A stretch of DNA of 64,000 nucleotides from assembly GCA_913047795.1 (NCBI GenBank), contig CAJWTS010000002.1, forward strand, positions 42,785 to 106,784, read 5' to 3'. How positions within the stretch are numbered: the first letter of the stretch is position 1; each line of letters opens with the position of its first letter. The position numbers were made by a program, and so were the translations under genes. Shown piece by piece: positions 43,380 through 52,480 of this stretch. The notes beneath the pieces were generated by a model that was not told the DNA's origin, did not search any database, and worked only from the letters and a program-made list of their open reading frames with translations. This DNA is from an uncultured Verrucomicrobiota bacterium (GTDB lineage Bacteria; Verrucomicrobiota; Kiritimatiellia; CAJWTS01).

Positions 43380-44291
43380 CTATGGTAACTTCAGATGTGT
43401 GATCACCGCGGTAGTCGATTTTCCTGCCGATTTGACAATCACGTTTTGCTGAAGGAGGATGTTGGTCCCGTGATGGCTCACGTACCATGTCTCGTCGCCG
43501 GTTTGGGCTGTAAGGAGTCCAATCCCTACGTTCGATAGGCTCCACGTATACGTTCCGTCTCCGCCGTCCGCCGTGAAATCAGCCGTGGTGTCCTTCGCAA
43601 GCTCCGTTTTGGTCTGGCTTATCGTTAGATCCGGTGTTTCGTTGCCGATATGAGTGATTATCGCGGTGAATGATCCCTCGGGAGATGTAACGGTCAAATC
43701 CTGCCGTGCGGTCTTGCCTTCGCCGGGGTCGCCGATGCTCGTGTAGCTTGTCTCTTCTGTATCGCGAATGGAGAGAAGCCCAATCGCATCATTGGCAAGG
43801 CTCCAGTTATACTGGGACCCGCCGATCGCGGAAAACTTGATGGTCTCGCCTTCTTTGATGCTGACGGAAGAGGGTGTGATCGTGACGCGCGATGCCAGGG
43901 GGACATCACCAACAATCGTGATGAAGGCCTCGGCGGACGCATGGAAATTGACGACGTTGCTACCGCTCTGGCTGTTGATGAATGAGAGAACGGTCAAAAC
44001 CTGGCTGGTTCGATTGGAGCCGGGGTTCAGCGTGCTCGTATATACTGTCCGATCGCCTTTTCGGGTCGAGAGGCTTCCGAGTGATTCGTCTTCCAGACTC
44101 CAGTCGTATTCGAGACCGCCGGACGCGATAAATTCGATCGCCTCACCAAGGGAGATCTCGACCGAGTTCGGAGTAATGTTGAGGCCGCTCTGGTTATCGG
44201 ATTTCGACTTGATTTCACAACCGGCAACGATGGCGATTCCGAGTGCGATTGCGGCCATACCCCAGGCGGTGAGATGCGATGTTCCATTCAT
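43380..44291 (-). CDS. Lipoprotein with three Ig-like repeats
   Basis: A 303 aa lipoprotein: signal peptide with lipobox IVAGC (Cys25), then three related segments of roughly 80-100 residues. Each runs SV-I--GE-I-F-A-GG--Y-WSL followed by IGLLS/IGSLS and then TSYTS or equivalent (starting near residues 40, 130 and 220). They look like bacterial Ig-like beta sandwiches. AAAGGA eight bases before the ATG fixes the start at 44291. Probably exposed at the outer membrane surface or periplasm; function unknown. It is 13 bases downstream of the NYN-domain gene, so the two share a transcript. Confidence 0.8.
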   Translation of the reverse strand: MNGTSHLTAWGMAAIALGIAIVAGCEIKSKSDNQSGLNITPNSVEISLGEAIEFIASGGLEYDWSLEDESLGSLSTRKGDRTVYTSTLNPGSNRTSQVLTVLSFINSQSGSNVVNFHASAEAFITIVGDVPLASRVTITPSSVSIKEGETIKFSAIGGSQYNWSLANDAIGLLSIRDTEETSYTSIGDPGEGKTARQDLTVTSPEGSFTAIITHIGNETPDLTISQTKTELAKDTTADFTADGGDGTYTWSLSNVGIGLLTAQTGDETWYVSHHGTNILLQQNVIVKSAGKSTTAVITHLKLP

Positions 44292-44304
44292 GGCGGAATC
44301 CTTT

Positions 44305-44844
44305 CTATACGAGATCGATTTCGGCCATGATGGCCTCTCGTCCGTCCGCGTCATCGTCCTTGTTTTTGCGTCGTGCCGGTCGTCGTCGCGGGCGGCTGCG
44401 CGATCCGTTCCGCGACTTACCCTGCTGACTGTCGTCAAATGCCTTGCGGAAGGTCGATGCGCGCATGACGGATGCGCCGGCGGCGAGAACGGCGCGCTCG
44501 AGATCTTTGTCAGAAGTGACGACAACAGCGGAAGATGTAGAACCGCTGCGACGCAGGATCTTTTCGACCGTTGCTGTAAAGTCGTCTTGCTCGGAAGAGA
44601 AGTGAACGGTCACGCCGCGATATTTACCGCCATTCTTGATGTCTCTGAATGGGCTACCACTGAATACCACCGAGAACTTCATGCCCTCGCGTTCGGTGAT
44701 ATCCGCCAGACGCTTGAGGGTCTGTTCGCCCCGCGCGCCGCGTCCATTCCCGGAAAGGGACGGTCCATCAATGATCGTGTAGGTCTGGCTCTTGCCCGGG
44801 CAGAACGATTGTAGGCGGGACGTTATTGTGGAGAGAAATGACAT
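44305..44844 (-). CDS. NYN-domain (YacP/DUF901-like) putative RNase
   Basis: A 179 aa protein whose first 125 residues fit a PIN/NYN nuclease fold: acidic TYTIIDGPSLSG near the start, RGVTVHFSSEQDDF, and VVVTSDKDLERAVLAAGASVM. YacP/Rae1-type proteins cut mRNA or tRNA on the ribosome. The tail (about 135-170) is very basic (RSRPRRRPARRKNK), suited to nucleic acid binding. It begins the nyn-lipoprotein pair and is divergent from the surA-like gene. Confidence 0.75.
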   Translation of the reverse strand: MSFLSTITSRLQSFCPGKSQTYTIIDGPSLSGNGRGARGEQTLKRLADITEREGMKFSVVFSGSPFRDIKNGGKYRGVTVHFSSEQDDFTATVEKILRRSGSTSSAVVVTSDKDLERAVLAAGASVMRASTFRKAFDDSQQGKSRNGSRSRPRRRPARRKNKDDDADGREAIMAEIDLV

Positions 44845-45061
44845 GCGTACTCTTTCTATGATTATGCATTATTATTCGGGGGACGCTTCGCAAGGGCAGT
44901 CGGATGTGGCAGTCGGGATCTCGAGCAGCCTGCGGTGATAATGCTTCCCCTTTGGCATGCGCCATGGGCACACTGTGATTAGATATTAGCAAGCGCGTAC
45001 CGTTGGGTCAACGCAGGATTTTGCATTTGCCGCAACAGGTCGTGTTTGTCATATTTTTATC

Positions 45062-46069
45062 ATGAACAAGGTGGTCGCTTTTTTGGGGATTATTGCGTTG
45101 CTCGTCGGTTCCACGGGTGCGGCGGAGATTATCGATGGCGTTGTTGCTTATGTGAATAATCGGGTTGTGACGGTGGGTGAGGTTCGTCGTGCCATTTCCG
45201 CGCAGCGGCGTGAGTTGATGCGATCGTACGAGGGCAAGGATCTCGTCACCAGGGTGAATGCCGCCTACGCGGAAGCCGTCGATCTTCTTGTCGATCGCGC
45301 GTTGATCCTGACCGAGTTCGACCGCTTGCTTGAGCAGAAAAAGTTGCAAATCCCCATGGAAGCCATTGAGGGGCGGGTGGATGAATTGATTGAGCGTAGC
45401 GTCGGCATGGACCGCACGAGCTTGATGGATGCGCTGGTGAAAGACGGCATGAGCCTGGAGGCTTTGCGCCGACCATATCGTGAGCGTGTGATTATTGCTA
45501 TCCTGCGCAACAAGGAAGTTGATAGCAAGGTGCGCGTATCGCCTGGCCGGGTGCGTGAGGTGTATGAGGAGCGATTGCAGGGTTACGCCCGTCCCGCACG
45601 GATTCGCCTCTCGATGATGGAATGGAAAGGGGCTGGGCAGGAAGTGCGCGCCACGGCACAAGATGTGCGTGCGCGCCTCCTTGATGGCGCGAGGTTCGAG
45701 ACGCTTGCGCGTGAGTACTCGCAGGGCGCGTATCGGGACAAGGGCGGGGATCGAGGCTGGCTCGAGATCAATGATTTGCGCCGGGAGATCAAGGACGCCG
45801 TCGCGGGTCTTGAGGACGGTGAAGTGAGTGAACTGATCGAGGTAGGTGCCCGCTTTTACCTGGCGAGGGTTGTGGCGCGCGAGGCCGCGGATGTACGCCC
45901 CCTGGCCGCCGTGCATGATGAGATTGTGGATGACCTGCAGGACAAAGCTTCCCGCGAACTCTATACTGCCTGGATCGAACGCCTGAAGCAGAAATCTTAC
46001 CTGCGCATTGTGTCGGATGTCATCACCGAAGAGGATATGCCGACGCCGCGCCCGGCGACTTCGGACTAA
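45062..46069 (+). CDS. SurA-like periplasmic peptidyl-prolyl isomerase/chaperone
   Basis: A 335 aa exported protein. Signal peptide MNKVVAFLGIIALLVGSTGA, then a SurA-like N-terminal helical domain (IIDGVVAYVNNRVVTVGEV, about residues 22-170) and one parvulin (PpiC) domain (about 177-275: ARIRLSMMEW, FETLAREYSQGAYRDKGGD, DLRREIKDAVAGLEDGEVS). SurA escorts outer membrane proteins to BamA. Only one parvulin domain is present, versus two in E. coli. No ribosome binding site is seen upstream. rsmA follows after two bases; surA and ksgA/rsmA are neighbours in many bacteria. Confidence 0.87.
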   Translation: MNKVVAFLGIIALLVGSTGAAEIIDGVVAYVNNRVVTVGEVRRAISAQRRELMRSYEGKDLVTRVNAAYAEAVDLLVDRALILTEFDRLLEQKKLQIPMEAIEGRVDELIERSVGMDRTSLMDALVKDGMSLEALRRPYRERVIIAILRNKEVDSKVRVSPGRVREVYEERLQGYARPARIRLSMMEWKGAGQEVRATAQDVRARLLDGARFETLAREYSQGAYRDKGGDRGWLEINDLRREIKDAVAGLEDGEVSELIEVGARFYLARVVAREAADVRPLAAVHDEIVDDLQDKASRELYTAWIERLKQKSYLRIVSDVITEEDMPTPRPATSD

Positions 46070-46071
46070 GC

Positions 46072-46905
46072 GTGAACCGCACGAGTCCGGCTTATGTGCG
46101 GAAGTGTCTTGCGGAGCTTGGTGTTCGCCCCAGTCGCCGTCTCGGACAGAATTTCTTGATCGACGGAAATGTCGGCCGCGCGATTGTCGATGCGGCCAAT
46201 GTCGATCGGAAGGATGTTGTGCTCGAGATCGGCCCGGGGCTCGGAGCGCTCACGGACGAATTGCTCGCGCGATGCGGGCGGGTAATTGCCGTGGAGAAGG
46301 ATCGCCGCTTGCAGGCCTACCTGGCCTCGTCCTTCGCGGCGATATCCGGTTTCGAGCTGATTGGCGGGGACATGCTGGATCAGGATCTCACCCAGTTCTC
46401 CGATGCAGGCGTTGCCCGAGTTGTCTCGAACCTGCCTTATGCCTCGGGAACGCGAATCCTGGTGGAGATCGTGAAGTCGACCTTCGTTCCGGTAGGCATG
46501 GTCCTGACCCTGCAGCGCGAGGTGGCCGAGCGGCTTTGCGCCGCGGTGGGAGGGCGAGATTACGGTCTGCTGAGCGTCTGGGTGCAACGACTATATCGCC
46601 CGAGAATCGAACGAAAAGTGAGTGCGACTTGCTTCTGGCCCGCACCGGAGGTGACTTCAAGCGTCGTTGTACTGGAGCGTGATTGCGGCGCTGTTGAGGT
46701 TGCGGACGAGGGTGCGTTCTATCGACTGACCTCCGCTGCGTTTGCGCATCGCCGCAAGCAGTTGCGCGCCATCTTGCCGCTGATCAAGGTGTCGACTCGC
46801 GAGAAGGGCGAGGGGTTGCTTGTCGCCGAGGGCATTGACCCGCGCGCCCGGCCGCAGAATCTGTCGGTAGCCGATTGGTGCCGCTTGGCGAACGCCCTGT
46901 GCTGA
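46072..46905 (+). CDS. rsmA: 16S rRNA dimethyladenosine transferase
   Basis: Dimethylates two adjacent adenosines in helix 45 of 16S rRNA during 30S assembly. The 277 aa protein has RRLGQNFLIDGNVGRAI, the SAM loop VLEIGPGLGALTDEL, GGDMLDQDL, the catalytic VSNLPYASGTRI (NLPY motif), and a C-terminal helical domain (AFAHRRKQLRAIL). Start is GTG at 46072, two bases after the surA-like stop. Confidence 0.95.
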   Translation: MNRTSPAYVRKCLAELGVRPSRRLGQNFLIDGNVGRAIVDAANVDRKDVVLEIGPGLGALTDELLARCGRVIAVEKDRRLQAYLASSFAAISGFELIGGDMLDQDLTQFSDAGVARVVSNLPYASGTRILVEIVKSTFVPVGMVLTLQREVAERLCAAVGGRDYGLLSVWVQRLYRPRIERKVSATCFWPAPEVTSSVVVLERDCGAVEVADEGAFYRLTSAAFAHRRKQLRAILPLIKVSTREKGEGLLVAEGIDPRARPQNLSVADWCRLANALC

Positions 46906-46922
46906 GAGCGATTCGTGCCTCT

Positions 46923-47126
46923 CTAGTCTGCGAATCGGCTGATGGCGGCGGTCGCGGTCCAGAACAGGGCGCCAATCATGAACGTGAATCCGGAGAGACG
47001 TAGAACGCTGATGTATTCGGGAACGGCATGGTTCTTAAAAGCCTCCGATGAGAGCCAAAGCAGAAGGCCGATCACGAAGGCGATGACTCCGCCCGTGATT
47101 TGCTTCTTAATGGTTTCGCTTGCCAT
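46923..47126 (-). CDS. Small two-helix membrane protein, unknown
   Basis: A 67 aa protein with two predicted membrane helices (ITGGVIAFVIGLLLWLSSEA and LSGFTFMIGALFWTATAAIS) separated by a short polar loop. The start at 47126 has AAGGGG about ten bases before. No family recognised. It lies convergent to rsmA, 17 bases from its end. Confidence 0.6.
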   Translation of the reverse strand: MASETIKKQITGGVIAFVIGLLLWLSSEAFKNHAVPEYISVLRLSGFTFMIGALFWTATAAISRFAD

Positions 47127-47290
47127 GCGCCGTGTACCCCTTATTGCTGACACCGCTATCATGCAGTGCGCAGCCTGTCAAGACCACGACCTGCGATTGC
47201 GTGGGGTTTGGGGTAAACGGGAGGTCAGGCTGTGAGTCGCTCTGGCTTCACAAGGAGACACATTTCGAATATGTTCAGCGGGGCCGCTAC

Positions 47291-47839
47291 ATGATCGATC
47301 CGCTCCAGATTATCGACCGTTACTACGTGTCGGATTCAGATGCCGAGCGGATATTGCTTGCGCATAGTACGCGTGTGCGCGAGAAGGCCCTGGCAGTCGC
47401 CGTCCGCGTACTGGATGCCGACCCGGACCTCGACTTTATTGCGGAGGCGGCGATGCTGCACGATATCGGCATCGTCAGGACAGACGCGCCGCAGATTGGA
47501 TGCACGGGATCGGCTCCCTACCTATGTCACGGCGTGCTGGGCCGCGAAATTCTCGATGCCGAGGGTTACCCGAGGCATGCCCTGGTCTGTGAGCGGCATA
47601 CCGGAACAGGGCTGTCGGCCGAAGAGATCCGCAGGGAGAAGCTTCCCCTGCCTGACCGGGACCTGCTACCCGTGTCACTGGAAGAACAGTTGATCTGTTA
47701 CGCGGACAATTTCTTTTCGAAGAGCAGCCTGTCGCTCGACAGGGAGCGCACGATTGATGAGGTCTTGAGGCGGCTCGGGCGATTCGGTGCGGCGAAGGTG
47801 GCCACGTTCAAGGCATGGCACGCGCGGTTCGGTGCTTAA
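47291..47839 (+). CDS. HD-domain phosphohydrolase
   Basis: A 182 aa metal-dependent phosphohydrolase of the HD superfamily. Metal ligands are visible in LLAHSTRVREKAL, AAMLHDIGI (the HD pair), LCHGVLGREIL and VCERHTGTGL. Short stand-alone HD proteins of this type often act on nucleotides or small phosphates; substrate unknown. Start at 47291; the upstream open frame is Cys-rich and not family-like. It overlaps the end of the convergent ABC gene by four bases. Confidence 0.82.
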   Translation: MIDPLQIIDRYYVSDSDAERILLAHSTRVREKALAVAVRVLDADPDLDFIAEAAMLHDIGIVRTDAPQIGCTGSAPYLCHGVLGREILDAEGYPRHALVCERHTGTGLSAEEIRREKLPLPDRDLLPVSLEEQLICYADNFFSKSSLSLDRERTIDEVLRRLGRFGAAKVATFKAWHARFGA

Positions 47840-48633
47840 TGTGTGCTCTCGGGCACGGTCCAGTAGCGCCCGTTATCCTGCACGAGGTTAAACCGGGTCC
47901 CGAATGTGTCGTGCAGTACGTCGGCTGTCAGGATATTGCTTTTGGGGCCGCTATGATGCACGCGGCCGGACTTGAGGATAGCTACGTGCGTCATCGAGGG
48001 CAGGATCTCGTGAATATGGTGCGTCACGATCAGAATGGAGAGACCGGTTTCACCAAGTTCCTCGATCGTGGCAAGGAAGTCTTCGGCGGATCCCGGGTCG
48101 AGACCGTTGGTCGGTTCGTCGAAGACGAGCATCGAGGGATTGTGGATCAAGGCCCGTGCAATGATCAATCGGCGTGCTTCGCCGTAGGAAACGGCGCCGA
48201 TGGGGCGTTGTGCGAGGTGCGTGGCTTGCATGCGATCCAATGCGGCATGGGCGGCGGCCCGCTGGGATGCGCTGACCGTGTCGTATACCCCGTTGCTGGA
48301 AAAGAAACCGGAGAGCACGACGTCGAGGCCGGTCCATTCGGGAAGATAGGTGGACTGCAATTCTGGCGAGACGATGCCGATGCTACGCCGGATCTCCCAT
48401 ATGTTGACGCCGGGACGCATGCGATCACGCCCGAAAAACAGGAACTGCGATTCCGGCTTCGCAACCGGGTAGAGTTGTCCGGCGAGTAGCTTGATGAGTG
48501 AGGATTTGCCTGACCCGTTGGGACCCAAAATGGCCCAGTTCTGCCCCGGGTCCGTCCGCCACGAGAAGCGGCGCAGGGCATGTGTGCCACCCACGAAAAG
48601 GTCGATATCTTCCAGCAGAATGTCTGCGTCCAT
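47836..48633 (-). CDS. ABC transporter ATP-binding protein (ModF/YlmA-like)
   Basis: A 265 aa single ATPase domain: Walker A ILGPNGSGKSSLIKLL, a variant signature AVSYGEARRLIIARAL (YGE where LSGGQ is usual), Walker B SMLVFDEPTNGLD, and the switch histidine VTHHIHEI. This signature is typical of ModF-type ATPases. No permease or binding protein is adjacent, so it could be a soluble regulator-like ABC protein. Start at 48633 (GGGAAG nine bases before); the frame to 48756 is not family-like. Confidence 0.85.
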   Translation of the reverse strand: MDADILLEDIDLFVGGTHALRRFSWRTDPGQNWAILGPNGSGKSSLIKLLAGQLYPVAKPESQFLFFGRDRMRPGVNIWEIRRSIGIVSPELQSTYLPEWTGLDVVLSGFFSSNGVYDTVSASQRAAAHAALDRMQATHLAQRPIGAVSYGEARRLIIARALIHNPSMLVFDEPTNGLDPGSAEDFLATIEELGETGLSILIVTHHIHEILPSMTHVAILKSGRVHHSGPKSNILTADVLHDTFGTRFNLVQDNGRYWTVPESTH

Positions 48634-48755
48634 GGAGTATGGCTTCCCGCAGTGCGTCAGATGGCGGGATGGAATCCGTTCCTGGTAATTTGAATGAGAG
48701 GGAGCAAATGTGTACAGTCGTTTGCAGAATATAGCGGCGGGAAAATGGCGGGGCA

Positions 48756-49901
48756 ATGGCGAAAATCATCATAGCACCTGATTCGTTCAAGCATTCGTTG
48801 GACTCGGTCTCGGTCGCCCGAGCGATCGCACAGGGCGTTCGCTCGGTGCTCGGCGATGCCGACGTCATCGAATTGCCGATCGCAGACGGAGGTGAGGGGA
48901 CGGTAACAGCGATGCTGCGTGCCGTGGGTGGTGAGCGCCGCCGGGTCGTTGTGGAAGATCCGCTGGGGCGTCCGATTGATTCGGTTTGGGGACTGTTGTC
49001 CGATGGTACGACCGCCGTTGTCGAGTTAGCTGCTTGTTCCGGACTGCAGTTGATTGCACCCGCCGAGCGCAACCCTCTCGTAACGTCGACGTACGGACTC
49101 GGGCAACTTATTGCTGCGGTACTCGATGCGGGCCCGCGACGGATCATTCTTGGCATTGGGGGCAGTGCAACCGTGGACGGTGGCGTCGGCATGCTCACGG
49201 CCTTGGGTGTGGGCATGCTGGATGCGGAGGGCAATTCGGTGCCGCGCGGCGGGGCAGGTCTTTGCCAGCTTGCTGCGATCGATCTCGCAAACCTGGATCC
49301 TCAGATCGAGGCGTGCGATATCAGGGTGGCCTGCGACGTGGAGAATCCGCTTGTTGGCGCATGCGGTGCGGCCCGTGTCTTTGGTCCGCAGAAAGGAGCG
49401 AACCCGGCCGACGTTGAAATTCTTGAAGCGGGTCTCCTGCGCCTGGGTGAATGCATTGAAGCGGCGACGGGCGTGTCCGTCCTGCACGCGGCGTGCTGTG
49501 GTGCGGCGGGTGGTGTGAGTGCTGCGTGCAGGGGACTACTCGGAGCCGATCTCGAACGCGGCTCTGAATTGGTTCTGGACGCCTGCGGGTTTGACGACCT
49601 GCTGGCGGAAACCGCCCTGGTCGTGACCGGGGAGGGCAAACTCGACAGCCAGTCGCTAGGCGGCAAGGCGCCCTGTGCCGTCGCCGCCCGTGCCAGGGAA
49701 AAGGGCGTACCCGTCATAGCCGTTGCGGGCTGCCTCGAGAGCAGTCCGGAGCTCGAGGCCTGTTTTGATCGGATTATTTCGCTGACCGGCGATTCCGTGT
49801 CCCAGGAGGAGGGGATGCAGCGGGCCCATGAATTGCTGCATTTATCTGGAGTGGCTGCCGGGGCGTGGCTTGCTGCGCGTGACCCGGGCGATGTGGCGTG
49901 A
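48756..49901 (+). CDS. glxK: Glycerate kinase (GarK/GlxK family)
   Basis: Phosphorylates D-glycerate (usually to 2-phosphoglycerate). The 381 aa protein begins KIIIAPDSFKHSLDSVSVA, with IADGGEGTVTAML, LGIGGSATVDGGVGML, CDVENPLVGACGAARVF and GEGKLDSQSLGGKAP, all hallmarks. No tartronate-semialdehyde reductase or glyoxylate gene is nearby. It is transcribed divergently from the ABC ATPase across a 122-base gap. Confidence 0.93.
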   Translation: MAKIIIAPDSFKHSLDSVSVARAIAQGVRSVLGDADVIELPIADGGEGTVTAMLRAVGGERRRVVVEDPLGRPIDSVWGLLSDGTTAVVELAACSGLQLIAPAERNPLVTSTYGLGQLIAAVLDAGPRRIILGIGGSATVDGGVGMLTALGVGMLDAEGNSVPRGGAGLCQLAAIDLANLDPQIEACDIRVACDVENPLVGACGAARVFGPQKGANPADVEILEAGLLRLGECIEAATGVSVLHAACCGAAGGVSAACRGLLGADLERGSELVLDACGFDDLLAETALVVTGEGKLDSQSLGGKAPCAVAARAREKGVPVIAVAGCLESSPELEACFDRIISLTGDSVSQEEGMQRAHELLHLSGVAAGAWLAARDPGDVA

Positions 49902-49903
49902 GC

Positions 49904-49933
49904 TTGACAGTCCGTCAACGAGCCGCGTACCGT
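49904..49933 (+). promoter_or_regulatory. Candidate promoter for tpx
   Basis: TTGACA at 49904-49909 and TACCGT at 49928-49933 are 18 bases apart in the 78-base gap after the glycerate kinase gene. The transcript would start near 49940 and includes a strong GGAGG before the ATG at 49980. Confidence 0.4.
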
Positions 49934-49979
49934 ACGGCTTCTTGCTCTTCGCTTCATTCGAAATACAACGGAGGTTCTG

Positions 49980-50477
49980 ATGGCTTCGATTACGCTTCAG
50001 GGGGATACGATCAACACCAGCGGGGAGTTGCCCGCGGTCGGTTCGAGTGCGCCGGATTTCAATTTGGTCACAGGCGATCTGGGAGAGGCGACCCTCGCCA
50101 CCTACGCCGGTAAAAAGAAGGTGCTAAATGTCTTCCCGAGTATCGATACGGGAATCTGTGCCATGTCGGTTAAGGCATTCAATGCGAAGGCGGCGGAGCA
50201 GGATGGCGTCGTTGTGTTGAATATCTCGGCAGACTTGCCGTTCGCGCAGGGCCGGTTCTGCGGGGCGGAAGGAATCGACGGTGCGATCACGTTGTCGTCG
50301 TTCCGCAGTAGCTTTGCGGGAGATTATGGTCTCGAGATCGTGGACTCCGGCCTGAAGGGCCTCTGCTCACGAGCGGTCCTCGTGCTCGATGCCGATAACA
50401 ACGTTCTCTACACGGAACAGGTTCCGGAGATCGCGCAGGAGCCGGACTACGCCGCCGCCCTCGGCGCGCTGGCATGA
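49980..50477 (+). CDS. tpx: Thiol peroxidase (Tpx)
   Basis: Atypical 2-Cys peroxiredoxin that reduces hydroperoxides using thioredoxin. At 165 aa it is standard. The peroxidatic Cys60 lies in PSIDTGICAMSVKAFN and the resolving Cys94 in LPFAQGRFCGAEG; both are conserved. RAVLVLDADNNVLYTE and a final EPDYAAALGAL match the family. Confidence 0.96.
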   Translation: MASITLQGDTINTSGELPAVGSSAPDFNLVTGDLGEATLATYAGKKKVLNVFPSIDTGICAMSVKAFNAKAAEQDGVVVLNISADLPFAQGRFCGAEGIDGAITLSSFRSSFAGDYGLEIVDSGLKGLCSRAVLVLDADNNVLYTEQVPEIAQEPDYAAALGALA

Positions 50478-50512
50478 TCAACCTGAGTAGTCGCGGGTGA
50501 AAGAAGTTCTGG

Positions 50513-50529
50513 ACCGGTCGTGTACCGGT
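50513..50529. terminator. Hairpin between convergent tpx and M48 genes
   Basis: ACCGGT at 50513-50518 and 50524-50529 (self-complementary) form a stem with a five-base loop, followed on the plus side by TATTT. Placed between convergent stops, it is a plausible bidirectional terminator. Confidence 0.4.
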
Positions 50530-50544
50530 TATTTCGTCGGCATA

Positions 50545-52113
50545 TCATAAAGGGCGCGCGGTTAATACCTGCACGCCGATCACCTGGTTGAGTGTCCGAT
50601 CCTGTAGATCAGGCCGTAGTTCGGTGGGGAGTTGTACCTTCGCGCCTGCGGGCAGCCGGTTCTTGTAGCTGAACTGGGATGTTTTAACGATGTTGCCGTA
50701 TTGCTGCCGTAGACCAATCACGACGTGGCTTACGTCAATCGGACCCGCGTTGTGCAGGCTGACCACGAGGCGACCATCGCGGGCGATGCCTGCTGTGGTA
50801 CGCAGGAAGTCCGTAGGAGAGTCGGACATGGTCAACTGGGCAAGGTGTTTATACGCCGCGCGACCGGTCTCCGACTTTGCCTGTGCGGCGAAGCGAAAAT
50901 GATTCACGGCATCGATGCGCCGGTTCTGAGCCAGGGCGATGCGTCCAAGGGCGTCGTTCGATTCGGCGGTTGGGAACAGTGCGTTGCTTCGCTCGAGATC
51001 GGAGCGGGCACCCGCGCGGTCGCCGAGTTTCTGGCGAACCTGGCCCCGGCGTAGAAAGAAAAGGAAATAGTTGTCGTTATGCCTGATGGCCTTGTTGTAG
51101 GCCTTTATGGCGGGTCGCATCTGCTTGTCGGCAGCCAGGGCATCGCCTTGCAGCCCATAGAAAAGCGCTTCGTGCGGTTCGATTCGACTGGCCCTGCGCG
51201 CAAGCGTAAGGGCCTCGCCGGCGTTTCCCTTACGCAGTGCGGCTGAGCCCTTGTCATACGCCTGGTAGGCGCCGGCGGCATGTTGCAAAGTAGTCATGGC
51301 CTTGACGTATTCTTGTTTCCCCACAAATCCGCCCTGCGGAAGATCGGCGACCGCTTCCTTGTTGTTCCGAATGCGTTCCTCCGAGGGGGGGTGTGATGAA
51401 AAGAGTTTCTCGAAGAGTCCGGACCGCTTGCCATTCTTTAAGCGCAAGAAGGTCTCCTGCAGCGCGATGGCCGATTTGGGGTTGTAACCGGCACGTACCA
51501 TGTACCGCGTGCCGTAGAGATCGGATTCGCGTTCGGCGCCACGCGAATATTTGAGTTGGGTCATTTGCCCCGCGACGTTCGCACCGGCGACAGCCCAGAC
51601 ACCATCGCGATGCCCCTGGGCGGCGTAGGATGTGGCCATCACGCCTGTCTGGAGAGCCATCGCGCGTTCGATGGACTTGGCCCCATGGCGCGCAGCGGAG
51701 TGCACGATCTCGTGCGCAAGCACCGCGGCAAGTTCGGCCTCACTCGAGAGTTCGACCAACAGTCCCCGGTTGATCGCAATCTTGCCGCCGGGCATGGCCC
51801 ACGCATTGGGCACCGAGTTGTTCAGCACGGTGAACTCATAAGGCAGATTGGGGCGATCGCTGACTTTCGCAAGTCGATTGCCGACGGACCGTACGTAGCG
51901 CACGAGCTCGGGTGACGCCGTGTAGGGGCCCCCCTGGGATTGCTGCGCCGGCGTGTAGTTTTGTGCACCCAGGGCGATCTCGCGATCTTCCGAGATAAGC
52001 GTCAGTTCCTTCTTGCCGGTGACCGGGTTGGTCGCGCATCCGGCCATTAGCGCGACCAACAGAAGCGGGATCAGCGTCGGCAGGACGCGTCGACGTAGGA
52101 ACCAGGTCGTCAT
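50545..52113 (-). CDS. M48-family lipoprotein metalloprotease with TPR repeats (BepA-like)
   Basis: A 522 aa periplasmic zinc protease. Lipobox LMAGC puts the lipid on Cys26. The metalloprotease domain (about 60-260) has HEIVH at 134-138 as the zinc site with Glu135, and ERESDLYGTRYM downstream as third-ligand region. The C-terminal half (about 270-430) shows TPR-like helices (LALARRASRIEPHEALFYGL, NYFLFFLRRGQVRQKLGD), then a beta-rich end. BepA-type enzymes degrade or help assemble outer membrane proteins such as LptD. Overlaps arsC by four bases. Confidence 0.9.
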   Translation of the reverse strand: MTTWFLRRRVLPTLIPLLLVALMAGCATNPVTGKKELTLISEDREIALGAQNYTPAQQSQGGPYTASPELVRYVRSVGNRLAKVSDRPNLPYEFTVLNNSVPNAWAMPGGKIAINRGLLVELSSEAELAAVLAHEIVHSAARHGAKSIERAMALQTGVMATSYAAQGHRDGVWAVAGANVAGQMTQLKYSRGAERESDLYGTRYMVRAGYNPKSAIALQETFLRLKNGKRSGLFEKLFSSHPPSEERIRNNKEAVADLPQGGFVGKQEYVKAMTTLQHAAGAYQAYDKGSAALRKGNAGEALTLARRASRIEPHEALFYGLQGDALAADKQMRPAIKAYNKAIRHNDNYFLFFLRRGQVRQKLGDRAGARSDLERSNALFPTAESNDALGRIALAQNRRIDAVNHFRFAAQAKSETGRAAYKHLAQLTMSDSPTDFLRTTAGIARDGRLVVSLHNAGPIDVSHVVIGLRQQYGNIVKTSQFSYKNRLPAGAKVQLPTELRPDLQDRTLNQVIGVQVLTARPL

Positions 52114-52460
52114 GATAGTATCTCGTCCACGCGGTCAGGCGGCCGTGCGATGACCCCGCGACCGCCGCAGAGCACGATCGGGCGTTGGATGACGCGCGGG
52201 TTCTCCGCCATCAAACTGCGCAATGATGAGTCGTCGGCGTTCTCCGGCAGACCGAGTTCGCGATACTCTTTGTCGCGAACCAATTCGCTCAACGGCAGAC
52301 CAAGAATCCCGGCGAGGGTTGCGATCTCCTCGGCGGTTGGGGGTGTGTCCAGGTATTCGATGATCCGCGGCTCGATTCCGCGTTGCCGTAATCGGGCGAG
52401 GGTCTCGCGGCTCTTGCTGCATTTGGGATTGTGATAGATCGTGACCTCTTCGCTACTCAT
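52110..52460 (-). CDS. arsC: ArsC-type arsenate reductase
   Basis: A 116 aa thioredoxin-fold protein of the glutaredoxin-coupled ArsC family. Catalytic Cys14 is in TIYHNPKCSKSRETL, followed by IIEYLDTPPTAEE, KEYRELGL and the arsenate-binding Arg in VIQRPIVL, all close to E. coli ArsC. It would reduce arsenate to arsenite. Spx/YffB-type paralogues are an alternative, but the RPIV and TPPT motifs favour ArsC. No arsenite pump or ArsR is nearby; two arsenosugar-type glycosyltransferases lie within 6 kb. Confidence 0.85.
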   Translation of the reverse strand: MSSEEVTIYHNPKCSKSRETLARLRQRGIEPRIIEYLDTPPTAEEIATLAGILGLPLSELVRDKEYRELGLPENADDSSLRSLMAENPRVIQRPIVLCGGRGVIARPPDRVDEILS

Positions 52461-52480
52461 GTGACGTCAGACCCCATGTA

